DNA of 64,000 bases from an uncultured Lachnospiraceae bacterium (GTDB taxonomy: Bacteria > Bacillota > Clostridia > Lachnospirales > Lachnospiraceae): assembly GCA_910585075.1 (NCBI GenBank), contig CAJUED010000009.1, forward strand, positions 35,922 to 99,921. The letters are read 5' to 3'. Shown here in pieces: positions 17,468-25,482 of the stretch. The notes under the pieces are model-generated. The model searched no databases. It saw only the letters and a list, made by a program, of their open reading frames with translations, and had not been told where the DNA came from. The translations under genes and the position numbers were made by a program. How positions within the stretch are numbered: position 1 is the stretch's first letter; every line of letters begins with the position of its first letter.

Positions 17468-17496
17468 AGTATATCGCGGCTGATTTATCCATTCAA
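17468..17496 (-). promoter_or_regulatory. Minus-strand promoter inside direct-repeat copy 1
   Basis: Read on the minus strand: TTGAAT (17491-17496), a 17-base spacer, and TATACT (17468-17473). It points at the 26-residue frame. Confidence 0.55.
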
Positions 17497-17534
17497 CCTT
17501 TATTCCTTACCAGCTTTAATAAAGGGTAACACCT
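17468..17534. repeat. 67-bp direct repeat, copy 1
   Basis: Matches 18764-18830 at 63 of 67 positions by hand. It contains the minus-strand promoter and, upstream of it, the sequence CTTTATTAAAG. The two copies flank the decayed Rpn gene. The remainder of the 16926-17677 gap is covered by the terminators, repeat, peptide frame and promoters listed separately. Confidence 0.85.
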
Positions 17535-17580
17535 AGTTACAATTCACGGCCAGCCAGCGTAACAGCATAATAAATTCTGA

Positions 17581-17609
17581 TTGATTTGGCGGGAATTTCA
17601 GGATATAAT
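17581..17609 (+). promoter_or_regulatory. Promoter of the Rpn-type gene
   Basis: TTGATT (17581-17586), 17-base spacer, TATAAT (17604-17609), pointing to the decayed nuclease gene. Confidence 0.6.
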
Positions 17610-17677
17610 TTCTTTGAGGTCATATACCTTTTGGGAATGGCTTTTCATTCAGCCAATGATACAAAAGGAGGATGCCA

Positions 17678-18533
17678 GTGGATACAGAAATAAAAAATGC
17701 GGTAAGCGCTGCGGACGAGGACGCCCAGTATGACCAGAAGGCAAAGCGCCTGTTGGGAAACAAGATTATTCTGGCGCATATCTTGGTAAAGACCATTGAC
17801 GAGTTTAAGGGAATGAACCCGAAAGATGTTGTTTCCCATATTGAGGGAGAGCCTTTTATCAGTGTGGTTCCGGCTGATCCGGTTTGACATTATCTTTTAT
17901 GTACGCATGAAAGACGGCGTTTCACAGGTTATAGTAAATTTGGAAGCACAAAAGGATAACCCGACAAGCTACTATCTCCTAAACCGTGCGGTTTTCTATG
18001 TGAGCCGCCTTATTTCCTCACAGAAGGAACGGGATTTTGTCAAGACAAATTATAACGACATTAAACGTGTTTTCAGCATTTGGGTGTGCATGAACATGGA
18101 TGAGAACAGCATGGACTATGTGCATCTGACGGATGATAAGCTGTTAGGCTCTTATCCGTGGAAAGGCGGGCTTGACCTGCTGAATATCGTCCTGATTGGT
18201 ATAGCAAATGAACTTCCGGAGCATGATGATAAATATGAGCTGCATCGTCTGCTGAGTACACTTTTGTCGATGGAACTGTCCGTTGATGAAAAATTAGGGA
18301 TTATGGAAAAAGAGTACAGTATTCCGTTAGACGATAGAATAAGAGAGGATGTGAGCGAGATGTGTAATTTGTCACAGGGAATCAGGGAAAAAGGCGGAAC
18401 AGAAAGGGAAGAAAAAATTATTTTAAATATGCACAGGAAAGGATATACATCTGAACAGATAGCTGAAATTGTTGAAAAGAGTATCAGCGAAGTAGAAGGT
18501 GTCATTCGGAAAAGAGAGCCTGTACTGGCATAA
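17678..18533 (+). pseudogene. Rpn-family PD-(D/E)XK nuclease / putative transposase gene, internally deleted
   Basis: Remnant of an Rpn-type recombination-promoting nuclease gene, a PD-(D/E)XK family often annotated as putative transposase. The first 70 codons (AQYDQKAKRLLGNKIILAHI and onward to PFISVVPADP) are in one frame and stop at 17885-17887. The rest continues in another frame from IRFDIIFYVRMKDG, with the nuclease motif VNLEAQKD, through to 18533. In the family as I recall it, a loop of a few dozen residues normally lies at this junction, so an out-of-frame internal deletion near 17880 is the likely cause. The GTG at 17678 is the best start (AAGGAGG at 17665-17671). A C-terminal stretch KGYTSEQIAEIV looks helix-turn-helix-like. 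Confidence 0.8.
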
Positions 18534-18562
18534 CCACACAGTAACTTAATAAAAGAAATAGT

Positions 18563-18605
18563 AAAGCAGCGAACTAAGTTTTTATAAAAATGGTCCGCTG
18601 CTTTT
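18563..18605 (+). terminator. Terminator after the Rpn remnant
   Basis: AAAGCAGCG (18563-18571) pairs with CGCTGCTTTT (18596-18605); the T-run is part of the right arm. From here to 18847 only the second 67-bp repeat was recognised. Confidence 0.7.
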
Positions 18606-18763
18606 CCTGTTTTCAGGAAGAAAGGCAGTTAGATTCGAATGTTGGTCTGTCTGACTTAAAACGCTGTACCTTACTGTCAAAAGGCTTGTTTTATGGCTTG
18701 AAACACGCTAACAAAACCAATAGGTTAATGCCTCTATTCTTTTCTTCAAGTGTCGAAGATGGG

Positions 18764-18830
18764 AGTATATCGCGGCTGATTTATCCATTCAACCTTTATT
18801 CCTTACCGGCTTTAATAGAGGGCGACACCT
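18764..18830. repeat. 67-bp direct repeat, copy 2
   Basis: Second copy of the repeat at 17468. The TTGAAT and TATACT elements on the minus strand are preserved, but no open frame follows them here. It ends 18 bases before the stop of the carboxylesterase gene. Confidence 0.85.
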
Positions 18831-18847
18831 GCAATAAACAGCAGAGT

Positions 18848-20410
18848 TCAGTGTTGTACACTCTCCAGTATTTTCCCCATATTCTGACTAAAGACAGGCT
18901 CCATATATTTCGCAAACAAAGGTATTAATTCCCTGTCGTGGTTCAGACGGACTCTGGTATTTAAATCAAACACCATGGTATGTTCCTGCCCGGGACTGCT
19001 TGCGGGCCACTTTGGTATGGCATGGTTGTTGGGATTCCCTGTGCGGGCAAAGGCCATTACGGTTTCAAAAATCTGTGTTTCCATTTTCTCGCGGACGCCT
19101 TCCTGGTATGTGGAAGGAACCATCTCCGTGTTATGGAATACGTAGGGAATATCGGCGCAGTGCCAGGGCGTACGCCCGCCGTCTACCGGCATATCCAGAT
19201 TAAACAAATAAGACCAGGTAGAGCGATTTAATTCACTGCGCTTCGCAATATATGTAAGGCCGGGCAAGCGGAAAATATAATCCAGCATCAGTAAATCTAT
19301 CGGATGGCGTTCGGGATAAGCTTTTTCATACAAAGGAAAAAGTAAGCCGGCGCCTTCTTCTCCAAGTACCTTTCTTACGGCCTCTTTTCCTTCTTCTGCT
19401 GAAAGCGCTGCTTTGTTGCAGACAAAAGGCTGAAAGGAGGTAAATTCTCCATACACACTTCCCACAAGTAACGGAATGTGAGCGGTTTCCCTTCGAAAAC
19501 CGTTTTCAGCAGGGTCCCCTATGTAAAAAGCGTTGGGGTGCGGGGTGCCGCCTGTGTTTTTCCCCTCTTTTGCCAGAGCAAGCCGCACTTTTTTATAGGC
19601 CGCCGCCAGCGCGTCATAGGGAACTGTCTCTAATTCCTTGACATTTGAAACATGGAGCTCGTCCATAAGAGCCTGCACCAGATACCGGCCGCTTCCCTTA
19701 CTGTCGGGAAGTATGGGGCCTGTCACGCCGCTCATGTTGATTCCCTTTGCATAAAGGCCGTCTGCGGAAGGGGTCTGGAGAAGGGTTGTGATTTTGGCGC
19801 CGCCTCCGGACTGTCCAAAAACAGTCACATTGTCCGGGGCACCGCCAAAATATGCAATATTTTCCTGGATCCATTTAAGGGCGGCAATGATATCATCGGT
19901 CCCTGCATTTCCTGAATTTGCATATTCTTCCCCGAAGTCTGACAGGTCACAGTATCCCAGCACATTTAATCTGTGGTTGATGGACACCACCACCACCTGG
20001 CCTCCCCGGCACATATTTTCCCCTTCATAAGCCTGATGTTCAATGGCCGACCCGGACTCATAACCGCCGCCGTGCAGCCATACCAAAACAGGTCTTTTTT
20101 CTTTATCACATTGAGGTGTCCAGAGATTCAGATTCAGACAGTCCTCATTCATAACCCAGTAGCGGTGAGGAACCAGAAGCTCTCCGTTTGGCTTTCCCAG
20201 CTCCAATAAAGGACACACATAACCGTAGCTTGTAGCGTCCAATACATCATTCCAGGGTTTCACAGGTTCGGGTGCATGAAAACGTTTTGCCTTTGCATAA
20301 GGAATTCCCTTAAAGATAAAAATATCTTTGTGAACATACCCCCTTACCTTTCCCTGACGGGTGCTGACCAGGGCAGTTTCAGGATGATAACCGAATAATT
20401 TTTGCATCAT
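18848..20410 (-). CDS. Type B carboxylesterase (para-nitrobenzyl-esterase-like)
   Basis: A roughly 520-residue alpha/beta-hydrolase of the carboxylesterase type B family without signal peptide. Family signatures are visible: GIPYAKAKRFHAPEP near the N-terminus, NEDCLNLNLWTP, the oxyanion-hole segment WLHGGGYESGS, the nucleophile Ser in FGQSGGGAK (about residue 201), and the late His region WHCADIPYVFHN. It hydrolyses carboxylic esters; the natural substrate is unknown. The start is one of two adjacent ATGs (20410 or 20407) behind GGAGG; in-frame codons further upstream are unsupported. The gene is divergent from a LacI-type regulator, with a palindrome at 20548-20563 between them, so shared control is likely. 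Confidence 0.88.
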   Translation of the reverse strand: MMQKLFGYHPETALVSTRQGKVRGYVHKDIFIFKGIPYAKAKRFHAPEPVKPWNDVLDATSYGYVCPLLELGKPNGELLVPHRYWVMNEDCLNLNLWTPQCDKEKRPVLVWLHGGGYESGSAIEHQAYEGENMCRGGQVVVVSINHRLNVLGYCDLSDFGEEYANSGNAGTDDIIAALKWIQENIAYFGGAPDNVTVFGQSGGGAKITTLLQTPSADGLYAKGINMSGVTGPILPDSKGSGRYLVQALMDELHVSNVKELETVPYDALAAAYKKVRLALAKEGKNTGGTPHPNAFYIGDPAENGFRRETAHIPLLVGSVYGEFTSFQPFVCNKAALSAEEGKEAVRKVLGEEGAGLLFPLYEKAYPERHPIDLLMLDYIFRLPGLTYIAKRSELNRSTWSYLFNLDMPVDGGRTPWHCADIPYVFHNTEMVPSTYQEGVREKMETQIFETVMAFARTGNPNNHAIPKWPASSPGQEHTMVFDLNTRVRLNHDRELIPLFAKYMEPVFSQNMGKILESVQH

Positions 20411-20546
20411 ACAATCCTCCATTTTGTTTATCCCATAAATTTGGATATTCGTACAAAGTGTCTGTGAAATACTTATTTTCAACAGAAATTTTTATTATAT
20501 GAAAACTTATTTTATCCTCAAAAAAACTCTATGGCAAAGGACTTTG

Positions 20547-20568
20547 TGTGGTCAAATGACCACATAAT
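20547..20568. promoter_or_regulatory. Palindromic operator candidate before LacI gene 1
   Basis: GTGGTC (20548-20553), AAAT, GACCAC (20558-20563), directly followed by ATAAT, which makes a CATAAT -10-like element. The same arrangement lies before the paralogous LacI gene at 25491. It sits between the divergent esterase and regulator genes. Confidence 0.55.
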
Positions 20569-20667
20569 ACGAATTGTAATTTTATAAGGCATCCATTATG
20601 ATTAAATAAGTTGTTGTGCAAAAGGGATAAAAAATAGCTGCCGAATACATAATTTTTTGTGCTTTTT

Positions 20668-20743
20668 GCAAAATAAAGTTTTAGATAGCTATCTTTATTT
20701 TGCAGGAGAGAAAATAGATTGAAAAATCAAAGATTTTTCAATC
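20668..20743. other. Two perfect inverted repeats in the leader of LacI gene 1
   Basis: GCAAAATAAAG (20668-20678) pairs with CTTTATTTTGC (20693-20703). GATTGAAAAATC (20717-20728) pairs with GATTTTTCAATC (20732-20743) over a three-base loop. Neither has a clear T-run. They may be operators or leader hairpins. Confidence 0.5.
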
Positions 20744-20824
20744 ATACAAATTTGTGCTGACGCTCAAATTTGCGGGTTGTTGGTAGCATACAAATTTGTA
20801 CTGACGCCCAGATTAGCGGGTTAT
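20743..20824 (+). repeat. Two tandem 38-bp copies (44-bp period) before LacI gene 1
   Basis: CATACAAATTTGT begins at 20743 and again at 20787; both continue CTGACGC and GCGGGTT at the same spacing (copies 20743-20780 and 20787-20824). They end about 20 bases before the ATG, so regulation of that gene is plausible. No counterpart is seen before the second LacI gene. Confidence 0.7.
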
Positions 20825-20844
20825 CGAAAACATAGGGGATTAGT

Positions 20845-21909
20845 ATGGTCACAAGAAAAGACATTGCACAAAAGGCCGGGGTTTCGGTTTCCGTTGTTTC
20901 CCGTGCGCTCAATAACAGTGGATATGTGGATGCCGAGAAGAAAAAGAAAATTCTGAAGATTGCCCAGGAATTGGGTTTTTATCCCAATCCGGTTGCCATG
21001 TCTCTGATGAGCCGGCATACAAAACAGGTTTTGTTTTACTGTAGGGGAATGAAGGATGCCTTTAATATTGAAATGTACGAAGGAATGCTGGATGCGGCTG
21101 ACAGACGTGGATATTTGGTGTACGTTTGCGGCAAGCTTGATTTCAACAGTATACGGAACACCATGGTGGATGGGTTGATTCTGCCCAATGAGGATGCGGC
21201 GCAGCAGTATTTGAAAGATATTGGAAAAAATTATTATTTACCTGTAGTTGCGGCTTCCCGCGGTGAACTCTATTCCTTTGCAAAATCAATTCCGGTGGTA
21301 GAGTGTAATCTCTGGGAAGGAACGCGCACGGCTCTGCAATATCTGTGGGATAGAGGGCATTGTAAAATTGCAATGGTTTCACCCTATAATATAAATTTCA
21401 GAGACGCCAGAATAATAGCCTGGCTGGAATTTATGAAAAGCGAGCTTGGGGGGCAGATGAAACAATACTTTTTTGGAATAGATAAGGAAGGCCTTGCGGG
21501 TGATAAAAGAATTTTAAAGTTCCCGGAGGAAAAGTATGAGGAAAGCTCTTGTATACAGGACTCTTGTTTTGAAAAGGGAATGTTGGCGGCTCAGATTTTT
21601 GCAGAGCGAAAATCCGATGCCACTGCGGTGATAGGCTTTAATGATGAGATCATTTTAGGCTTTTATAAGGGACTGACACAGCTGGGCTATCAGATCCCGA
21701 AGGATGTATCCCTTGTAGGGATAAATGGCGTTCATTCCAGAAAATATGCGGATTTATCAATCACCTCTTTGGGATTGAATCCCAGGATGATGGGGGAAAA
21801 ATGTGTGGAGCTTTTGATAGATATTATTAATGGAAAAAAGGCAAAATACGTGACCCATGTACCGGTGAATATTCTGGAAGGGGAATCGGTTCGGGATTTG
21901 AGACATTAA
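20845..21909 (+). CDS. LacI-family transcriptional regulator, paralog 1
   Basis: A 354-residue LacI-type repressor. The N-terminal helix-turn-helix is TRKDIAQKAGVSVSVVSRAL with hinge PNPVAMSL, and a periplasmic-binding-like sensor domain makes up the rest. It is the same length as the regulator at 25667 and very similar throughout; the recognition helices differ at one conservative position (VSVSVV here, VSISVV there), so both should read the same operator. GGGGAT precedes the ATG. It directly precedes a sugar-binding protein gene and is divergent from a carboxylesterase; it likely represses one or both in response to an oligosaccharide. The effector is unknown. Confidence 0.9.
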   Translation: MVTRKDIAQKAGVSVSVVSRALNNSGYVDAEKKKKILKIAQELGFYPNPVAMSLMSRHTKQVLFYCRGMKDAFNIEMYEGMLDAADRRGYLVYVCGKLDFNSIRNTMVDGLILPNEDAAQQYLKDIGKNYYLPVVAASRGELYSFAKSIPVVECNLWEGTRTALQYLWDRGHCKIAMVSPYNINFRDARIIAWLEFMKSELGGQMKQYFFGIDKEGLAGDKRILKFPEEKYEESSCIQDSCFEKGMLAAQIFAERKSDATAVIGFNDEIILGFYKGLTQLGYQIPKDVSLVGINGVHSRKYADLSITSLGLNPRMMGEKCVELLIDIINGKKAKYVTHVPVNILEGESVRDLRH

Positions 21910-22048
21910 AAATTCTTCTGCTTTCATTCCTGCAGGTGGTGCGGAAAACGGCCATGCACAGAAGATAATTTTGGCGCCTCCGGATATTTGCCTCTGGGGA
22001 AGCAGTTGAATCATATATTTATTATCATTATGCAAAAGGAGAAAGGGT

Positions 22049-23506
22049 ATGAGAAAAAGAAAATTGAACAGATTTGTGGCAGCTGCTTTGGCGCTGACAA
22101 TGTCGGCATCACTGCTGGCAGGCTGCGGCAGCAGCAGTAGTGGCAGTGGAAATGGGAGTGCATCCGGCGCATCAGACGGCGGTTCCAAAAGTGCGGAGAA
22201 GACAAATGAAGAAAATGCTTCCGCACCTGTAGACACAGAAGAACAGTCTGCGGCGGTTGAGAAAGACCCGTCTTCTATATCCGGAACCATTGAAGTGGGC
22301 GGATGGCCGGTAGGGGATGAAGGCTTTGAGGCGGCAATGGCTGGTTTTCATGAGCTTTATCCTAATATAGAAGTAGAGTTGGTATTTTCAGATACGGCAT
22401 CCCATCATCAGGCGCTCCAGACCGCTTTAACGGCCGGTACAAGCGCACCGGATGTGGCAATGATTGAAGGGGCTTATATTGCTCAGTACAAAGACAGCCC
22501 GGCGCTGGCAGATTTAAATACATTTGGCGCCGCTGACTTAAAGGATGATTTTGTTGATTTCAGGTGGGAACAGGCGACATCATCCGACGGGCAGAAATTG
22601 ATTGCTATTCCCTGGGATTTGGGACCGACACTGTATTATTATCGGACAGATGTGTTTGAGGAGGTAGGCCTTCCCACTGACCCGGATGAGGTGGCTGAGC
22701 TTATGCGTACATGGGACGGCGTACTGGAAGTGGCCGAGAAGGTTTCCATTCCCGGACAGAGATGGTTCCTTCCCTCCGCAGCATACCCTTATCAATGGCT
22801 TTTTATCAACAGGGATTATTATGATAAAGACTTAAATCTGATAGTGGAAAGAGAGGGAGACCTGGAATGTCTGGAAGCCTGTCTTAAAATTCGTGAGAAT
22901 GGCTGGGATATGAATGTGGATATGTTCAGCACGGAGGCTTATGCAGCTTATGCGGCGGGCTCTTGTGTCACTTTCGCATCAGGTTCATGGATGTCAGGTG
23001 CCTTGAAGACGTTAATCGACCCTGAAGGAGCAGGGCATTGGGGAGCAACTGTTCTCCCGGCAGGTATGACGGATACGAACTGGGGAGGGTCTTTCGTGGC
23101 GATTCCCGAGCAGTCGGAAAATAAGGAAGCGGCGTGGGCATTCGTTAAATATATGATGACAGAGGGCCAAAATACCATATTTGAGACAATTGACTTCTTC
23201 CCGGCTTACAAACCGGCATGGGATGCGGCACCTGAGCTTTATACAAATGGTGATGATTATTTTGGCGGACAGGCACCTAATGCCATTGCAACGAAGATTG
23301 CGGCGAATGTACCTGTTGTATATAATACGATTATGGATACCACTGCAGATAACTATATTTACAGTTCTTTCAATGCGGGAGCAGCGGCGGGAGAAAAACC
23401 TGAGCAGATTCGGGAGAGAATGGCAAAGGATATTGATGCTGCCTGTGCGGAACTGAAGGAACAGCAGATTCAGATTCTGAAAGATGCCGGTGTCTGGAAC
23501 AAATAG
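22049..23506 (+). CDS. ABC sugar-importer substrate-binding lipoprotein, paralog 1
   Basis: A 485-residue extracellular solute-binding protein (family 1, MalE-like). Residues 1-26 are a lipoprotein signal with lipobox LLAGC, then a low-complexity Ser/Gly linker to about residue 70. The binding core is closely similar to the protein at 26907, but residues 305-323 differ (SCVTFASGSWMSGALKTLID here), which suggests an altered ligand pocket. GGAGAAAGGGT precedes the ATG. Unlike paralog 2, no permease genes follow; this protein may work with the permeases at 28502-30348 or be losing its function. A partial copy of its own 3' end follows. Confidence 0.9.
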   Translation: MRKRKLNRFVAAALALTMSASLLAGCGSSSSGSGNGSASGASDGGSKSAEKTNEENASAPVDTEEQSAAVEKDPSSISGTIEVGGWPVGDEGFEAAMAGFHELYPNIEVELVFSDTASHHQALQTALTAGTSAPDVAMIEGAYIAQYKDSPALADLNTFGAADLKDDFVDFRWEQATSSDGQKLIAIPWDLGPTLYYYRTDVFEEVGLPTDPDEVAELMRTWDGVLEVAEKVSIPGQRWFLPSAAYPYQWLFINRDYYDKDLNLIVEREGDLECLEACLKIRENGWDMNVDMFSTEAYAAYAAGSCVTFASGSWMSGALKTLIDPEGAGHWGATVLPAGMTDTNWGGSFVAIPEQSENKEAAWAFVKYMMTEGQNTIFETIDFFPAYKPAWDAAPELYTNGDDYFGGQAPNAIATKIAANVPVVYNTIMDTTADNYIYSSFNAGAAAGEKPEQIRERMAKDIDAACAELKEQQIQILKDAGVWNK

Positions 23507-23553
23507 GACAGCGGATTCAAATGCTAAAGAATGCTGGTGTCTGGGATAAACAG
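23461..23553 (+). repeat. Tandem copy of the 3' end of the binding-protein gene
   Basis: Bases 23461-23506 (the end of the gene) are repeated at 23508-23553 with 36 of 46 matches by hand. The second copy still reads IQMLKNAGVWDK in its own frame, against IQILKDAGVWNK in the gene. Most differences fall at third codon positions, so it is likely the end of a lost gene copy. Confidence 0.7.
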
Positions 23554-23582
23554 AATAGCAGATGGGTAAAGAAACAGGGAAA

Positions 23583-23610
23583 CGGCCGGATTTTAAATCC
23601 GGCTGTTTTT
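23583..23610 (+). terminator. Terminator after binding-protein gene 1
   Basis: GCCGGATTT (23585-23593) pairs with AAATCCGGC (23595-23603), followed by TGTTTTT. Confidence 0.8.
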
Positions 23611-23613
23611 AGC

Positions 23614-23651
23614 AATAAGCCGACTCGCGAAGCGTGGAGGCGTTTGATAGT
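23614..23651 (+). repeat. 38-nt post-terminator repeat element, copy 3
   Basis: Begins four bases after the terminator T-run: AATAAGCCG, CTCGCGAAGCGTGG, GGCGTTTGATAGT. Nearly identical to the copy at 17287. Confidence 0.7.
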
Positions 23652-23882
23652 GCGCCTTGCAGTGCACATTCTAATGGGCGAAAGTGCTTGGTCCGCCCTG
23701 GTAGTTGAGAAGAACTATACGGGATATGGAATAATTCAATTATTTATTGTGGTGTTTTATCTGATAGGCTAAAATAGTTATATTGTATCATTTCAGCATC
23801 GGCAACAAAAATTGTTGTAAACAATATATCTGTTTTGCAAAGAGGAATAGAATATTTCGTTATTGTGACAGGAGGATGAAAT
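23652..23882. other. Gap before the decayed AlbA_2 gene
   Basis: AT-rich and without an open frame of note. The only structure seen is ATTGTT (23811-23816) pairing with AACAAT (23820-23825). Confidence 0.4.
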
Positions 23883-25332
23883 ATGACGATTGAAGAAATC
23901 ATGCAGGGAGAATCAAAAAATGTCGAGTTTAAGGCAATACTGCCAAAGGATTCGTCAAAATATGTGAAAACGATTATTGCATTTGCAAATACACAGGGCG
24001 GCTGTCTGGTGATTGGTGTGGATGATGCGACACGAAAAGTTATAGGCGTGGATAGTGACTCTGCCTTTCAGGTAATGGACAGTATTGCAAATGCTGTTGC
24101 AGATTCCTGCGTGCCACAGATTGTTCCTAACATAGAACTGCAATCGATGGAAGGACATACAATTATTGTTGTCACGGTTTTACCGGAGCCAAACAGACCA
24201 TACTATTTGAGGTAAAGGGGAAAAGAAAATGGAACATTTATTCGACTGGCGGGAACTTCCAGACCTGCAAATCCTGAAAAAATTAGAGAATTGGAATTAG
24301 AAGGCGCACATATTTCATGGGATGAGCTGACGTGCATTGGATATGATGTAACGGATAAGGCGGTAGAAAAATTATGCAATGATATTATGAGATATCGGGA
24401 AAACGCAGGATTATCCGGGCGTAAGGTAACAAGCGCCCAGATGATGAACTGGAAACTCCTGAAAAAGGTGGAAAACGCATGGCTTGCATCGAATGCTTTC
24501 GTGCTGTTGACCTCTGATTATTTTCCGTTTTCCAAAACGCAGTGTGCCGTGTTTAAAGGAACTGAGCGAACGGTTTTCCTTGATAAGAGGGAGTATACAG
24601 GTTCCCTTCATGAGCAGATAGAGCATGCAACTGTATTTGTGCTTCGGAATATCCGGCTCGGTGCAACGATTGAAGGGCTGATTCGAAAAGAAAATTATGA
24701 ACTCCCGATAGAGGCAATCCGCGAAATGATCATCAATGCACACTGTCACCGCAATCTAACGGACGCATCCTGTGTGCAGGTGGCAGTATACGATGACCGG
24801 CTGGAGGTCACATCTCCCGGCGGACTATATAATGGGCTTACCTATGCGGAAATTATGAATGGTCACTCAAAACTCAGGAACAGAACAATTGCCAATATTT
24901 TCAACCAGATGGGGCTTATTGAAGCATGGGGAACCGGAATACGGAGAATTAAGGAAGCAGCTAAAAGCTATGGGCTTCCGGAGCCGGAATTTTTGCCTTT
25001 TGATGATATGTTCCGGGTGAATCTTTACCGTAGTCCAATGTTAGGGATAAAAGTGTCGGAGAAGCTTCGGAGAAACAACGGAGAAGCCTCGGAGAAACGA
25101 TGGAGAAGCGTCGGAGAAACAACAGAGAGAATATGCAACAGAGATAAATGATACACAAAGGAAAATTGTGGAATTATTGTCTGAGGACGCGCGGCTTTCT
25201 GCGGTAAAACTGGCGGAACAGATTGGCGTGGCGGACAGAACTGTTGAGAGCAATATCAAAAAACTTAAAGAGCAGGGAATACTGGTACGTCATGGATCGC
25301 CAAAAAACGGATATTGGGAAGTTATGAGGTGA
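23883..25332 (+). pseudogene. AlbA_2 / Schlafen-like ATP-binding regulator with C-terminal winged helix, broken
   Basis: A gene of the AlbA_2-type family (often annotated ATP-binding protein), thought to be transcription-linked. The N-terminal domain starts MTIEEIMQGESKNVEFKAI; the later HATPase-like region contains IREMIINAHCHRN and NIFNQMGLIEAWGTGIRRI. Two lesions are visible. First, an in-frame TAA at 24213-24215 interrupts PYYLR and GKENGTFIRLAG, where I expect a sense codon such as Ser TCA. Second, a frame change occurs within or just after an 11-nt repeat tract (25056-25132). Behind it, in another frame, comes a C-terminal winged helix (VKLAEQIGVADRTVESNI) ending at 25332. GGAGG precedes the ATG. 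It interrupts the duplicated LacI/binding-protein region. Confidence 0.85.
25056..25132 (+). repeat. 11-nt tandem repeat (about seven units) in the AlbA_2 gene
   Basis: Units of the form TCGGAGAARCN follow each other at 25056, 25067, 25078, 25089, 25100, 25111 and 25122 (the last degenerate); alternate units match best, giving a 22-nt higher period. Since 11 is not a multiple of 3, copy-number change shifts the frame. Confidence 0.85.
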
Positions 25333-25443
25333 GAATACGGATTCATATTCCGGTGTGATGGAAAACGGGAGTTTACAGATGAGCTGAATGAAATTGAAAA
25401 GATATACCAGATGTATTTCTGGTATGCGGGCGGATGATGCGGC

Positions 25444-25470
25444 GAGCAGGGAAAGAAGTTTTCCCTGCTC
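25444..25470 (+). terminator. Stem-loop after the AlbA_2 gene
   Basis: GAGCAGGGAAA (25444-25454) pairs perfectly with TTTCCCTGCTC (25460-25470). The T-rich tail is broken, so efficiency is uncertain. Confidence 0.65.
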
Positions 25471-25482
25471 GATTTCGGTCAT

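Noticed and set aside
17468..18830. Reading the Rpn region as a complete insertion sequence
   Set aside because: The flanking repeats are direct and 67 bp long with an active-looking promoter, no terminal inverted repeats or short target duplication were found, and Rpn proteins are not proven transposases.
20277..20290. TGAAAACGTTTTGC, close to a catabolite-response element
   Set aside because: It lies inside the carboxylesterase coding sequence, encodes conserved-looking residues and misses the last two consensus bases; chance is as likely.
20743..20824. Two tandem repeats as a mini CRISPR array
   Set aside because: Only two copies, a 6-bp interval between them and no cas genes in the window.
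23521..23772. Plus-strand open frame beginning in the duplicated binding-protein tail
   Set aside because: It runs through a terminator and the 38-nt repeat; only its first residues derive from a real gene end.
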